From the NCBI GenBank assembly GCA_016795365.1, contig JAEUHN010000017.1:248001-312000 (forward strand): a stretch of DNA of 64,000 nucleotides, given 5' to 3'. The position numbers and the translations under genes are program-made. The notes beneath the pieces are model-generated. The model was given only the letters and a program-made list of their open reading frames with translations. It ran no database searches and had not been told where the DNA came from. Below are positions 16,934 to 27,239 of this stretch, piece by piece. Numbering within the stretch: position 1 is the first letter of the stretch; every line of letters begins with the position of its first letter. Source of the DNA: Verrucomicrobiaceae bacterium. GTDB taxonomy: Bacteria; Verrucomicrobiota; Verrucomicrobiia; Verrucomicrobiales; Verrucomicrobiaceae.

Positions 16934-17473
16934 TCATGGCAGGCGTTGAGGCACCTTTTGGAGAAGGGTGGAATCATAACCCTGCGCCTCCATCCGCTGA
17001 AGGATGCCCTGGTAGGTGGCTTCATCGAGCACCGGCTTGCGGCTTAGCACCCAGGCGAGTTTGCGCGAGGGGTAGCCGATCACGCTCCATTGGTAGTCCT
17101 TGTCGAGATCGATGATGAGGTAGGGCACTCGGAACGGCCAGAGGAACTGCACGCGCCACTCCGCATTGGTCTCCTTGTTGTGCACCCACGCCACACCATT
17201 CCATTGCTCCATGGGGGCATCGAGGCTGCCGCGGCGGAACCTGTAGATGTTGTCCATCCGCCCATCAGGGCGCAGAGCATAGTGATCCAGCGAGCCCACT
17301 TTGCCGTTCTCCAGCGAATACGGGATGTTGGCGAAGACATACCAGTCGCCCAGGTGGCGGTTGAGATCGACGTGATCGACGGTCTTGAGCGGGGGTTGTT
17401 TCATGGTGGTCGAACAGGAGGCAAAATGCACCAATCCGAGACTGAGCACGACGGCTCGAAGCGAGGAGTTCAT
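16934..17473 (-). CDS. blc: Outer-membrane lipocalin (Blc-type lipoprotein)
   Basis: This 179-residue lipoprotein starts at ATG 17473, which gives a signal peptide with lipobox FASC. The lipocalin signature is VDLNRHLGDWYVFANIPYSL. Later it has WRVQFLWPFRVPYLIIDLD and an IGYPSRKLAWVLSRKP strand pair, both typical of Blc. Blc binds lysophospholipids and fatty acids and is thought to maintain the outer membrane. The frame upstream of 17473 lacks a better start. Confidence 0.9.
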   Translation of the reverse strand: MNSSLRAVVLSLGLVHFASCSTTMKQPPLKTVDHVDLNRHLGDWYVFANIPYSLENGKVGSLDHYALRPDGRMDNIYRFRRGSLDAPMEQWNGVAWVHNKETNAEWRVQFLWPFRVPYLIIDLDKDYQWSVIGYPSRKLAWVLSRKPVLDEATYQGILQRMEAQGYDSTLLQKVPQRLP

Positions 17474-17557
17474 GACTGGTAAACGCTTCGCAAAGAATGT
17501 CGGAAGCAACCATCGTAGGCTTGTCAGTTGGATGCGTCTCTGAGTATAACAGCAGAC

Positions 17558-20500
17558 ATGCGCTTAATCCGATGCTTGCTCTCGTCCTGGGTAGTCTTCT
17601 CTCTACTCCATGCCGAACCCACTGACAAGACGCTGCGCTACCATCAACTGCTGCTCAAGAAGCCTCAGCCTGGCACGGTGCTGGATCGCTTCGTGGACGC
17701 TTGGTTGGAGAATGACTCGCCTGCGTCCCTGACGGCCTTCCTCAAGGCAAGGGCGGAAAGCCCGACCGCGACGCCGAGCGACCATCTGCTGCTCGCGCTT
17801 CACCTTGTCCAGGAGGCCACCGATGACGCCGCAGCGCTCGCAGCTTTTGAAAAAGCGACCGCTGCTGCTCCGGACAATGCTATCGCGTGGCAGCAAAAGG
17901 CCCGACTGGAATCGCGGTTACTCGATTTTCCTCGTGCGCTGGCCTCGCTCGAAGCAGCCTTGGCGCAGCATCCAGAACCAAAGCTGGCGCTCGACCTGGC
18001 CAAGCTGCGCGGGCGCACGTTGCTTCGACTGGGCCGAACGAAAGACGCCCTCGACGCGTGGTCCACTTTGCTCAAGGAGCATCCCGATGACGAGGATCTG
18101 GCGGACGAACTTGTCGATCTCCAGGTGGAGGAAGGGCTGGAAGCCGAGGCTGTCATGCAGCTCACGGCCTTGATCGGCACGACGAAGGACCCCTACAATC
18201 AAGCCGTCCGCCGCCTCCGACTGGGAGACATTCAGCTTCGGCTTGCCAAGAAGCTGGAAGCTCTCGCAGCCTATGGCGAGGCGTTGGCGCAATCGGCAGC
18301 TGGTTCATGGATTGAGAGCGAGGCGCTGGCCCGTGTGGACTCCAGCTTTCGGCGTGAAGACAATCTGAAGGGACTCGCCGAGCATCTGGGCACGCTGGTG
18401 AAAGCCAATCCGCAGCGTCTCGGCGTGCTGAAGGCGCGGGCGCAAGTGCTCGCCGATGCGGGGGAAAAGGACGCGGCTCTCACCCTTTATCAGGACATCC
18501 TGCAGCGCAGCCCCGGTCAGCGCGACCTGCGTGAAAGCTACCTCGATCTGCTCGAAAAACTGGAGCGCTACGCCGATGCGATCGCACAGACAAAGGTGCT
18601 CATCGAGCAGAGCAAGACGGATAAGGAACTGCAGCTGCGCCTTGCCACCCTGCACCACAAGGCGGCAGACAAAGCTGTGTCTGCCGTAGCGCTCGATGCC
18701 TTCCTGGCCATGCCGGGGGTGGATGAGTTCGACCATCTTCGGGTCGCCAACATGCTCGATAACTGGAAGCGGGCCGATGAGGCGAAGCTGCGCTTTGCCG
18801 CAGCGATTGCTGCGTATCCGAAGAGCTTCGAAGTGCGCGATGCTCATGCGCAGTTCCTGCACCGCAGTGGTGACAAGGTGGCGGCGATTCAGGTCTGGTC
18901 CGAACTGGCCAAGGGCGTTGGCAGAGATGAGTTGCTCGCTGTTGCGATGGCGCTGATCGCGCGTGGCGAGCACAAGACGGCTTTCGACTTGTTGAGCGTT
19001 CGAGTGGCGGAGTTCGGCCACGAACCCCAGTTCCTGGCTCCTCTTTGCCAGGCAGCCCTGGCTGCGAAGCAGGCCAAGGTGGCGATCCCCTGGGCTATGT
19101 CGCGTGTCCGGCTTTCGGATGAATCGACAGGCCGGGCCGACGCCCTCAAGCAAGCCGAAACCATTCTTCGCGATGCCGACGCCATCGCTCCTACCATCCA
19201 GGATCTCAAGGCTCTGCCTAAACCTACGGTCAGCGATCAGTGCCTGCTCAGTGCGCTGCTGGAATCTCAAGGCGACCTGCAAGGTGCGGAGGCGGCGCTG
19301 CAATCGGCGGGCTCCAATTCCGAGGCGGCCACGAATGCTCTGCAATCCCAGTTGATCCGGCTTTATCAGGGACGGCAAGAATATGCCAACGCTGCGGAGG
19401 TGCTCGCCAAGGTGCTCACCACGCCTGAGGGCCGGACGTCGCAGAATGCCCAACGCCGTGTGGACATGCTGAACCGAGACGGCGATTCCGAAGCGGCGAT
19501 CAAGGCGGTCGAACTCTGGAAACAGCTGGCACCGAGTTCGTCGCAGCCCTTTTTGGCGGAGTCGAAGTTCTTGCGCACACTCGGCAAGTCCGAGGAGGCG
19601 CTGACGCTCCTGCGTGGTGCGGCGCGGAAATTCGAGGACGATGAATCCGTCGCCTCCGCGCTGGCCGATACCTACGCAGAAGCGGGCCAGTATGCGCCGT
19701 GCGAGCGCATTTATCTGAAGCTGTATGAACAGGCCGAGGACGAGACGGGCAAGCTGCGAGCCGTGAAGCTGCTCGCTGATGCAGCGCTCAGCCGGGGCGA
19801 GACCGAGGGGCTCATTGCACGATTCCGCGAGCGCCAGCAGACCAACCGAGCCGACCCGGTGCTGTGGCTTGCGATCGCGACCATCCTGGACGTGGCACGC
19901 AAGGACACCGAACAACTGACCGCACTCATCGAGGCTGCACGATTGAAGCCCACGGATGTGCAGCTCGCCCATCAGATCGCCCGGCTGCAGGAGGAGCAGG
20001 GCCAGGCCGCGCAGGCACGGCAGACGCTGGAGCGCATCGCGGGGACGGACACCACCACACGCTCCCGAATGCTGCTCGCTCTCCTGGCGCTGCGCAATGG
20101 TGACGCAGCGAAGGGCTACGAAGCTCTGGCGCAGCTCGCTGGTGGCTTGACCATGGATGCGCGCGATGCCGAGATCATCGCGGATACGATGGCAGCGAAT
20201 GGCGACTGGGATCGTGTGGTCAGCTTGCTGCAGCCATTGGTGGTCAAACATCCCGACGACTATCGCCTTGGCTACCAGCTGGCCGTTGCTCTTGAGGAGA
20301 CCAACGCCACGGAAGCAGCCCTGCGGGAGTTTTCACGCATCGTTCTCATCAAGGCGGAGCTTCCAGGATTTCCCAAGTCCAAGCCAGCCGGTCCCACCTG
20401 GTGGCAGCATGCGTTCAAGTCTTATCCTCCGGAGGCGTTGGAATGCATGAGGCTCGGCAATGAGCTTTATGGGGCCTACAGTTATCGGCGGCAGCGCTCC

Positions 20501-23500
20501 ACTTCGCAGATGGCCAAGGGCGGTTTCCTGGCCCTTCCCAGCAGCGTGGAGGATGGCCATTCCTGCTCGCTCGCCCACCTGTATCGCCTGGCGACAGACA
20601 TGCCGGACCCTGAGCGGGAAAAGCTGGGACAGTCGCTGCGCACGGCGGGCATCGGTGCGTGGCCTGCCATTGCCTACGGCACGCAACAGCAGGAATGGGG
20701 CGGGGTCGAGATTCCCTCGGCAGTGCTGGATCGCTGGCCGAATGAGCTGGTGCTGAATGCCCTGTGGACCGGTGAGAATGATGGTTCCGACGAGAACATG
20801 AAGCGGTTCCAACGGTGCTTCGATGTCCTGAAAGCTGACTACCCCGGCCTCGCGATCGACAAGGCCTTTGCAGCTCTGGCGCTCAACCCTGAGGGTGCTC
20901 GCCCCCTGATCGAGCAGTCCATGCAGATGATTGGCAGGGTCAAGAATGTGGGCACCGTCAGCGTGTGGCAGCTGGCCCGGTGCCTGGGAGGCTCTCAGAA
21001 TATCGAGCGCGATGACAGCACTCAGGTGGCGATGGCCGATGATCTCGCCGCCAAGGGGCTGAAGATGTTCCGTCAAATCCATGCTCAGCTGCCTGTCGAT
21101 AACGAGATGCGTGCCTACGCAGCCACCTACCTCACCCACGCTTTGGCCAAGAAGGGGTTGTGGGCTGACTTGATCGAGTTCTTCGAGACGGAGTTGGCGA
21201 GATACCTGGCCAGCCCGGCAGGCATGAAGATTTCAAAGGCTTGCTTCAGCAGCTACCAGGGTTCGCGAGGGCAGCCGATGATGATGTTTCCTGCGCCCGG
21301 CCATTTCCCACCGCACATCACTTCGCTACTGGCTTTCCCTGATCCGTTCAATCCCGACAGCTACGGTCCGATGAAGCAACGAACCGAAGCGAACGGGCTG
21401 CTCGATCTGGTGGATCAGATCAAAGATCCCCATCTGCGCGTGTTCATGGCGTGGTGGGGAGGCGATGGCAAGCGGGCGGAAGCGCTGGCGGATGCCCTCA
21501 TCGCTAAGGCTGATGTGACGGCAGCCGATTATGTGCTCGCAGCGGGGCTTGCCTCTCGCATGGAGCACTCTGATCGTGCGCTGAGCCTCCTGGCGAAAGG
21601 CGCCAGTCTCCCCATGCAGAGTGATGAACGGCGGTATCTGGACACCGGTTTCCTGGCTCTCGTGACAGAGATACCCAAGGTGCCAGAGACGGAACTGGAG
21701 CCTGCGCGCCAGGCATTGCGCCGCCTTCGCGCCAGCCGGTCGCCCCATATCGACCAGTTGCCCGACTTGATGATCAAACTGGCGATGAAAGAGGAAGCCG
21801 ATCGACTGTCCAAGCAGCTCTCAGCGGCACCTTCGACGACCATTACTCGCTACAACTACAGCAGTTCATCCCAGCAGGACAGCGACAAGCGTATCGCCAA
21901 CCACGTCTCAAGAGGGAACCTTGATGCCGCAGCCCGTGAGCTGCTTACTCAGGCGGGCAACATGATGAGCAACTACCTGGGCGGCAATCTCAGCTACCCG
22001 ATCAGCTCCGGAGCTTCGTTGGCGAGGAAACACAGCGCAGTCGCGAAGCATGCGCTGGCGAATCTGGAGAAGGCTGCCGCGTCTGGCAGCAAGCGGCTCG
22101 AGCTGGCTATCTGGGCGGACATTTTTGGCGAGAAAGAAAAAGCGCGTGAGCAGTTTGCCAAGGTGATCGAGCAGCAACCCAGGAACGCCACTGCCCGCGC
22201 CCGGCTGATAGCTCTGACGCTGGTCAAGGATCAGGAAGCCGGCGCGGCCCTGTTCGAGCAGGTGCCAATGGAACTTGTGGGCAATGTCCTCAGCGGTGGA
22301 CTCCTCGAAGCGTGTTTGCAGCTCGACATCACCATCGAGCAGCGATGTGCTCTGCTCGCGGCGGCCAATCGCCAGCTAGACAAGCTGGTCGCTGGCAAGG
22401 CAAAGCTGCCGAGGCAGGCAGTGAGTGGATTCGAGGTGTTGTCTGGACTCGCTCGTTATCCTGCGGAGAGGAACTCCCGCCAGATCAAAGAGTATCTCAA
22501 TGAGCGTGAGCCCGGCAGGGACTCCAAGGCCGATCCGAAGCTCGTGAAACTACGCCGCGACACGCATGATGCGCTTTGCCGTGCGATGCTGAGTTTCCCA
22601 GCGCTGGCTGATCAGGCATTCGCTTCGCTCACCTGCACGCAGGATGAAGCCTGGCTGCTGAAGACTGCCCATGAGGTGCTGGAAAGTCCGCCCGCTACGG
22701 AGCCGGGAGTGCCCGGTGTGGGGATCAACCGCTGGGGAGGGGACTCCCAGGGTTACCTGCGGCGATGGCTGCCAGGACCGGCCGAGTTTTTGATCGCCCA
22801 TGCCGCCACACACGAGAAGGCAGACGCCATCGAGAAGGAACTTCTGCCACTCGCTGAAAAGCATCTGCGCCCGAATGAACTGCGCGGAGTGCGTGCGTAT
22901 GCGGCTCTGTGGACGTGCCAGGAACAAGATTTCCCGAAGGCGTTGCGTGATTGGGCGCGAGCGAAGGGCGACTCGAACAATTACTACTGGTCGTGCAGTG
23001 CGGAGGCATGCGTTCCAGTGGATGTTTGGGCGCAGCGCAAGCTCGTCATTTCGCTGGATGAGGCTGTGGCAGAGGCTGCGAGAATGCAGACGAATTGGTC
23101 CACTCCTTCCCAACTCGTTCGCTACATGCAGTTGCGCTATCAATCCGATCCCGCGCTGGCCCTCGTCGGCATGGAGACCATTGCCACCCGCATGATCGGC
23201 AGCGGCGATGCGCGTGCACGACGGGTGAAGACGTTCATGGATTCACGCTACGGTCCGTCGGGCTCCAGTGATCAAGCCATGGGAGTGCTGCTGGAGGCCG
23301 TGGAGGCGATGGCGCGCCTGACGCAGACGGTGGGGCTCGCCTTCGAAGCTTCCGCCAAGCTGGGCTTTGCTTCTGATCAGCGCTGGATGGACAATCTGAG
23401 CGATTACGTGGACGAGGATGCACTGCACAGCGACGCCACGGCGTTCGTGAGTTTGCTGCGTGCGAGATCGTGCCTGAAAGAAGCGAAGGACTTCGATCCC

Positions 23501-26323
23501 CAGCATTCGGATCGGAATCGCTCCACCCTGGGCACGCTGTTCAACATTGACGAGGACAAGTCGGCCTTCCGTGAGGAATTGATCGCTCTGCTTGGCAAGG
23601 AGCCTGTCGCTACGTTTGGCGTGGAGCTGTGCATCGCTCTTGCCGCGCCTTCGAAGGATCGGGCGGCGGCCGTGACGAACTGGATCAAAAAGCGTTCGAC
23701 GGACTTTGCATCGGTCCCCGAGGCACGACGGATGGGGTTGGGCAATCTCTTGCGCTGGGCCGTCCCGGGGCTCAAATCGCCAGGCACCATGGACCCCGCC
23801 GTCACCAAGCCGCTTGAGCCCATCATCGGCAGCCTGATCAAGGAACAGGTGGCGAACACGGATAAGATGCTGGCCGCGAAGTCCTTCGATGACCTTCGGC
23901 TCAGTCGTGCGGTGAGTGACCATGAGTTAAAGAGTGATCTGCCCGGCATGTTGGTGGAACTCGCGCGCACGGACAAAGCCAAGGCCAAGGCTTTGTTCGA
24001 CAAGGTCCTCACGCTGGCCGAGGCGAAACAGGCCAAGGAGGGACTCTACGGCAATGATTACAGAGGCGGATGGACAGTGCGCAGCGCGGTGATGCATTCC
24101 TTGCTCGAAGATCAGAAGAGCATGGAAGCCGTCGGCTTCGGTTGCCGGATGTTCGCGGAAGACACCTCGGGCAAGTTGATCGCCAGCCTTGAAACCCCGC
24201 AGAAGAACACTGGAGCCGCCTTGCATGAGTTCTTCCGCAACAACGGCGGCCAGGGCAATCTAGGGCGTGGTCTGATGGCCATGTTCGAGCGACTGGAGCA
24301 GCAGCTTGACGATGTCTCACCCGTCGCGTTGATCTATTCGCTCCACGAGTTCAGCGGACGTCTGGGCACCAGCCAGTGGATTCCTGCGATTCGCTGGTGC
24401 GCGCAGAAGCAGCATCCTTATGCCGCAGAGTTGGATGCCGTGCTTCGCTTGCATCTGACGACGCACCAGGACACTCGCAAGAACGCGGGGATGCTGAAGG
24501 CTTTGGATGAACTCGGTGGCGTGGCACCGATGTGGCAGCACTACCGGAGCATCGTTCTCAACGACAAGCTCACACCTCAGCTCCGTCTCGGCATCGCCAC
24601 ACGAGTGCTCCGGGATCGCTGGCATGATGCGGATGCGGATCTAGTGCGCACCGCAGCAGGACTGATCGCGCAGGAAAACAAGGCCTTCCACGCCTGCCTG
24701 GGCACTCAGCAGATGCGCTACATCCTCCGCTCCTTCGTTCGTCTGCCGAAGGATGATGCCTGGCAAGCGATGCTCAAGGACTTGTGGGAGACCTGGCTGG
24801 TGCGCAATTCTCGCAATGGTGAGAGCAGTCGTTTCGGACGCACCTACCATCCTGATGACGAAAACATCCAGGGCATGATGCTTGCCGCTGCGGCCGGAGG
24901 CAAGACGGAGTGGTGCGAGAAGCTGGTCAACGAATGCGCCTCGTCCTTGGACAATGAGCCCTCGGCGATCATCACCTTGATCGAGGGCGGGCAGGTCGCG
25001 CTCGCGGCGAAACTGCTCGAACGGTGGGCCTTGGGCATGATTTACGATGCGAATGAAGGCCAGATGTGGAATTCGCAGCTCGATCAAAACATGCCGGCTT
25101 TCGTGGCCGCGTGCAGCAAGCCGGAGTGGGGCATGTTTGGCGAGATTCTGCTCAACAACCGCCTCAAAGATCCCGGCACACCCGATGCAGGAACGAAGTC
25201 ACGCAAGGATCGTTTCCTCGCCCTTGTGCCGAAGTTCAAGGCCACCACGTTTACCGACGCCGCTCTTCGTCAGCGCTGCTTGGAGTTCTTCGCGCAGATC
25301 AATGAACTCGCCGAACCATTGGCTGCGGACTACGCCGAGGCTTTGAATACGCTCGATATCGAGAAGGCGATGGCAATGGGCACTTGGGAAAGCTTTCTCT
25401 ACACCGGACCGGCGAGCGCGGCACTGGCCAACGAGTTGTGGAAAGGCAATGCGCAGCCTGCGCTCGATCTGCTGCCAAAGGCCGTGGCGGCGGTGAAAGG
25501 TGATCCGAGCGAGAACTACAATCCCTGGTGGACCGTGGGCTACATCTTTGGTGCCCCGATCTTCGACACGAACTGGCGCTGGGAGCAGGGGCACACCTTC
25601 GACACCTCGGCGCTGGTGAAGTTCTACGAGGCGATGGCTGTGCAGATGCCGCAGCCGCCGAACCATACCGGCGTGCAGAGTGCTCACATGGTGGGACGCG
25701 CTGTATCTTTGCTCATGGCCGTCCGCGCTGTGCAGGGCGACATGGCACCCTTCGAGGCGTGGCGGAAGTCATTGACCGAGGAGCAGCGGAAGACCATCCA
25801 GCGCTCGTTCAAAGCGCGGCACAACCTGCTTCAGGAATGCGCCAGCTACTTCGGCAAGGCGAAGACGAAGTTCTCCGTCGAGCAGCGTGCCAAGGCGATG
25901 GCGCTGATTCTCAAGGACCCGTGGGTCGGCCCGCTGTTTCCTGATGCTGGTGCGAACATCCCCAACATCAGCGGTGTGCTCGTGAACCAGTCCAAGGCCT
26001 TCACGCCTGCGGAGTATGGACGCGTGGCCATCCAACTGGCGGAGGTGCTGCCGCGCAAGGGCAAGACCGCTGGTGAGGCGGCCGATGTGCTGGTGCAGCA
26101 AGGCAAGCTGGCGGATGCTCTGCCGCTCTTCGACCTCGCAGCCAAGCAGGGGCTTCCCGATGTGAACGTGCAGGCCGCGTTCGTGTTCCGCAAAGTGGAG
26201 ACCCTCGAACGGATGAACAAGAAGGATGAAGCGAAGGCGGCGCTCGGTGCTGTCGTGAAGGACAAGCTGGGGGTGAACAACAAGAAGACGCTGGAGTCGA
26301 TGCTGAAGCGGCTTGGTTCGTGA
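17558..26323 (+). CDS. Giant secreted TPR-repeat protein (2921 residues)
   Basis: This single uninterrupted gene starts at ATG 17558 with a signal peptide (LLSSWVVFSLLHA); a TTG 30 bases earlier would spoil it. The first ~900 residues are tetratricopeptide-like helical repeats, for example AAALAAFEKATAAAPDNAIA, RALASLEAALAQHPEPKLA and DAALTLYQDILQRSPGQRDL. The rest stays alpha-helical with degenerate repeats, ending in TPR-like helices near GKLADALPLFDLAAKQGLPD. No catalytic motif, membrane anchor, lipobox or sorting signal was seen. TPR solenoids bind other proteins, so this would be an enormous envelope or surface scaffold. The composition looks like its neighbours, with no sign of recent transfer. 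It is monocistronic, ending 9 bases before a convergent gene. Confidence 0.92.
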   Translation: MRLIRCLLSSWVVFSLLHAEPTDKTLRYHQLLLKKPQPGTVLDRFVDAWLENDSPASLTAFLKARAESPTATPSDHLLLALHLVQEATDDAAALAAFEKATAAAPDNAIAWQQKARLESRLLDFPRALASLEAALAQHPEPKLALDLAKLRGRTLLRLGRTKDALDAWSTLLKEHPDDEDLADELVDLQVEEGLEAEAVMQLTALIGTTKDPYNQAVRRLRLGDIQLRLAKKLEALAAYGEALAQSAAGSWIESEALARVDSSFRREDNLKGLAEHLGTLVKANPQRLGVLKARAQVLADAGEKDAALTLYQDILQRSPGQRDLRESYLDLLEKLERYADAIAQTKVLIEQSKTDKELQLRLATLHHKAADKAVSAVALDAFLAMPGVDEFDHLRVANMLDNWKRADEAKLRFAAAIAAYPKSFEVRDAHAQFLHRSGDKVAAIQVWSELAKGVGRDELLAVAMALIARGEHKTAFDLLSVRVAEFGHEPQFLAPLCQAALAAKQAKVAIPWAMSRVRLSDESTGRADALKQAETILRDADAIAPTIQDLKALPKPTVSDQCLLSALLESQGDLQGAEAALQSAGSNSEAATNALQSQLIRLYQGRQEYANAAEVLAKVLTTPEGRTSQNAQRRVDMLNRDGDSEAAIKAVELWKQLAPSSSQPFLAESKFLRTLGKSEEALTLLRGAARKFEDDESVASALADTYAEAGQYAPCERIYLKLYEQAEDETGKLRAVKLLADAALSRGETEGLIARFRERQQTNRADPVLWLAIATILDVARKDTEQLTALIEAARLKPTDVQLAHQIARLQEEQGQAAQARQTLERIAGTDTTTRSRMLLALLALRNGDAAKGYEALAQLAGGLTMDARDAEIIADTMAANGDWDRVVSLLQPLVVKHPDDYRLGYQLAVALEETNATEAALREFSRIVLIKAELPGFPKSKPAGPTWWQHAFKSYPPEALECMRLGNELYGAYSYRRQRSTSQMAKGGFLALPSSVEDGHSCSLAHLYRLATDMPDPEREKLGQSLRTAGIGAWPAIAYGTQQQEWGGVEIPSAVLDRWPNELVLNALWTGENDGSDENMKRFQRCFDVLKADYPGLAIDKAFAALALNPEGARPLIEQSMQMIGRVKNVGTVSVWQLARCLGGSQNIERDDSTQVAMADDLAAKGLKMFRQIHAQLPVDNEMRAYAATYLTHALAKKGLWADLIEFFETELARYLASPAGMKISKACFSSYQGSRGQPMMMFPAPGHFPPHITSLLAFPDPFNPDSYGPMKQRTEANGLLDLVDQIKDPHLRVFMAWWGGDGKRAEALADALIAKADVTAADYVLAAGLASRMEHSDRALSLLAKGASLPMQSDERRYLDTGFLALVTEIPKVPETELEPARQALRRLRASRSPHIDQLPDLMIKLAMKEEADRLSKQLSAAPSTTITRYNYSSSSQQDSDKRIANHVSRGNLDAAARELLTQAGNMMSNYLGGNLSYPISSGASLARKHSAVAKHALANLEKAAASGSKRLELAIWADIFGEKEKAREQFAKVIEQQPRNATARARLIALTLVKDQEAGAALFEQVPMELVGNVLSGGLLEACLQLDITIEQRCALLAAANRQLDKLVAGKAKLPRQAVSGFEVLSGLARYPAERNSRQIKEYLNEREPGRDSKADPKLVKLRRDTHDALCRAMLSFPALADQAFASLTCTQDEAWLLKTAHEVLESPPATEPGVPGVGINRWGGDSQGYLRRWLPGPAEFLIAHAATHEKADAIEKELLPLAEKHLRPNELRGVRAYAALWTCQEQDFPKALRDWARAKGDSNNYYWSCSAEACVPVDVWAQRKLVISLDEAVAEAARMQTNWSTPSQLVRYMQLRYQSDPALALVGMETIATRMIGSGDARARRVKTFMDSRYGPSGSSDQAMGVLLEAVEAMARLTQTVGLAFEASAKLGFASDQRWMDNLSDYVDEDALHSDATAFVSLLRARSCLKEAKDFDPQHSDRNRSTLGTLFNIDEDKSAFREELIALLGKEPVATFGVELCIALAAPSKDRAAAVTNWIKKRSTDFASVPEARRMGLGNLLRWAVPGLKSPGTMDPAVTKPLEPIIGSLIKEQVANTDKMLAAKSFDDLRLSRAVSDHELKSDLPGMLVELARTDKAKAKALFDKVLTLAEAKQAKEGLYGNDYRGGWTVRSAVMHSLLEDQKSMEAVGFGCRMFAEDTSGKLIASLETPQKNTGAALHEFFRNNGGQGNLGRGLMAMFERLEQQLDDVSPVALIYSLHEFSGRLGTSQWIPAIRWCAQKQHPYAAELDAVLRLHLTTHQDTRKNAGMLKALDELGGVAPMWQHYRSIVLNDKLTPQLRLGIATRVLRDRWHDADADLVRTAAGLIAQENKAFHACLGTQQMRYILRSFVRLPKDDAWQAMLKDLWETWLVRNSRNGESSRFGRTYHPDDENIQGMMLAAAAGGKTEWCEKLVNECASSLDNEPSAIITLIEGGQVALAAKLLERWALGMIYDANEGQMWNSQLDQNMPAFVAACSKPEWGMFGEILLNNRLKDPGTPDAGTKSRKDRFLALVPKFKATTFTDAALRQRCLEFFAQINELAEPLAADYAEALNTLDIEKAMAMGTWESFLYTGPASAALANELWKGNAQPALDLLPKAVAAVKGDPSENYNPWWTVGYIFGAPIFDTNWRWEQGHTFDTSALVKFYEAMAVQMPQPPNHTGVQSAHMVGRAVSLLMAVRAVQGDMAPFEAWRKSLTEEQRKTIQRSFKARHNLLQECASYFGKAKTKFSVEQRAKAMALILKDPWVGPLFPDAGANIPNISGVLVNQSKAFTPAEYGRVAIQLAEVLPRKGKTAGEAADVLVQQGKLADALPLFDLAAKQGLPDVNVQAAFVFRKVETLERMNKKDEAKAALGAVVKDKLGVNNKKTLESMLKRLGS

Positions 26324-26332
26324 AGTCCCGTG

Positions 26333-27223
26333 CTACGGCTTCAGCGCGGCGACGATCGCTTCGACGTTGTGCTTCAGCATCGCTTCGAAGGTATGGGCTT
26401 CAGGCGATGTGCCATCGGCCACGAGGTCTTTGCCAAGCTTCACTCCTGTTTCACGGACGATCTCCTTGAGAATCTTGGGATTGGCCTGGTCCTCGGCGAA
26501 GGCGGCGCGGATGTTGTTCTCACGGATCATCTGCACAGCCTGGGCCACGTATTGAGCGGAGGCTTCGTCCTCACGGCCAAGACCCAGGATGGGGATGCTC
26601 TTGAAGCCGAACTCTTTGCAGAAATAGCTGAACGCGGCATGGCCGGTGACCAGCTTGCGATCACTGCGCGAGATCAACGAAATCTGCTGCTGCGCCCAGG
26701 CTTTGAGGGCAGCGAGCTTTGACCGAGCAGCATCCGCATTGGCCTTGTAAGCGTCCTTGCCTGCGGGGTCGATCTTGATGAACTCATCGGCGATCACCTT
26801 GGCAGCGCGCTGCATGTTCTCTGCGCTGTGCCACCAGTGCGGATCAATGCCACCCGCGGAATGAGCCGGGCAGCACATGAACAACTCGGAGCCCGGCTGG
26901 ATCTTGATTGAGGGGATGGTCCTGCCGACTTCCACCACGGGAACGGTTCCGACGCTGTCGCGCAGATTGTCCAGGTAGCTTTCCAGGTGTTTGCCGGAAG
27001 CGAGGATCAACACGGAGCCTTTCATGGCTTGGAGGTCGCGGGCCGTGGGCTCGAAGTGATGAATGTCACCACCAGGCTTGAGCATATCGACGACTTCCAC
27101 ACGTTGACCGCCGACCTGACGAGCCAAGTCTCCGATCAAGGGGTGCAGCGCTGCGACCTTGAAGGTCTGGGCATGGCTCAAGGTGGCGACGAAGAGAGAA
27201 AGTGCAGTCAGGAAGGTCTTCAT
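26333..27223 (-). CDS. znuA: Zinc/manganese ABC transporter substrate-binding protein (ZnuA-like)
   Basis: This 296-residue periplasmic metal-binding protein of cluster A-I starts at ATG 27223, with a signal peptide ending at LSHAQ. Likely metal ligands are H55-H56 (GGDIHHFEPT), His in GIDPHWWHS, His in VTGHAAFSYFCKEFGF, and Asp/Glu in AFAEDQANP. It lacks a long His-rich loop but has CCPAHS in that position. The downstream partner permease and ATPase genes are not in the window. It follows a zinc-type outer-membrane protein gene by 16 bases on the same strand, which favours zinc over manganese. Confidence 0.85.
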   Translation of the reverse strand: MKTFLTALSLFVATLSHAQTFKVAALHPLIGDLARQVGGQRVEVVDMLKPGGDIHHFEPTARDLQAMKGSVLILASGKHLESYLDNLRDSVGTVPVVEVGRTIPSIKIQPGSELFMCCPAHSAGGIDPHWWHSAENMQRAAKVIADEFIKIDPAGKDAYKANADAARSKLAALKAWAQQQISLISRSDRKLVTGHAAFSYFCKEFGFKSIPILGLGREDEASAQYVAQAVQMIRENNIRAAFAEDQANPKILKEIVRETGVKLGKDLVADGTSPEAHTFEAMLKHNVEAIVAALKP

Positions 27224-27239
27224 GGCGTTGGATGGATGA

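Noticed and set aside
18305-20251. Long minus-strand frame of 648 codons
   Set aside because: It lies wholly antisense to the giant TPR gene, is rich in Arg/Gln/His typical of a complement frame, and has no recognisable motif.
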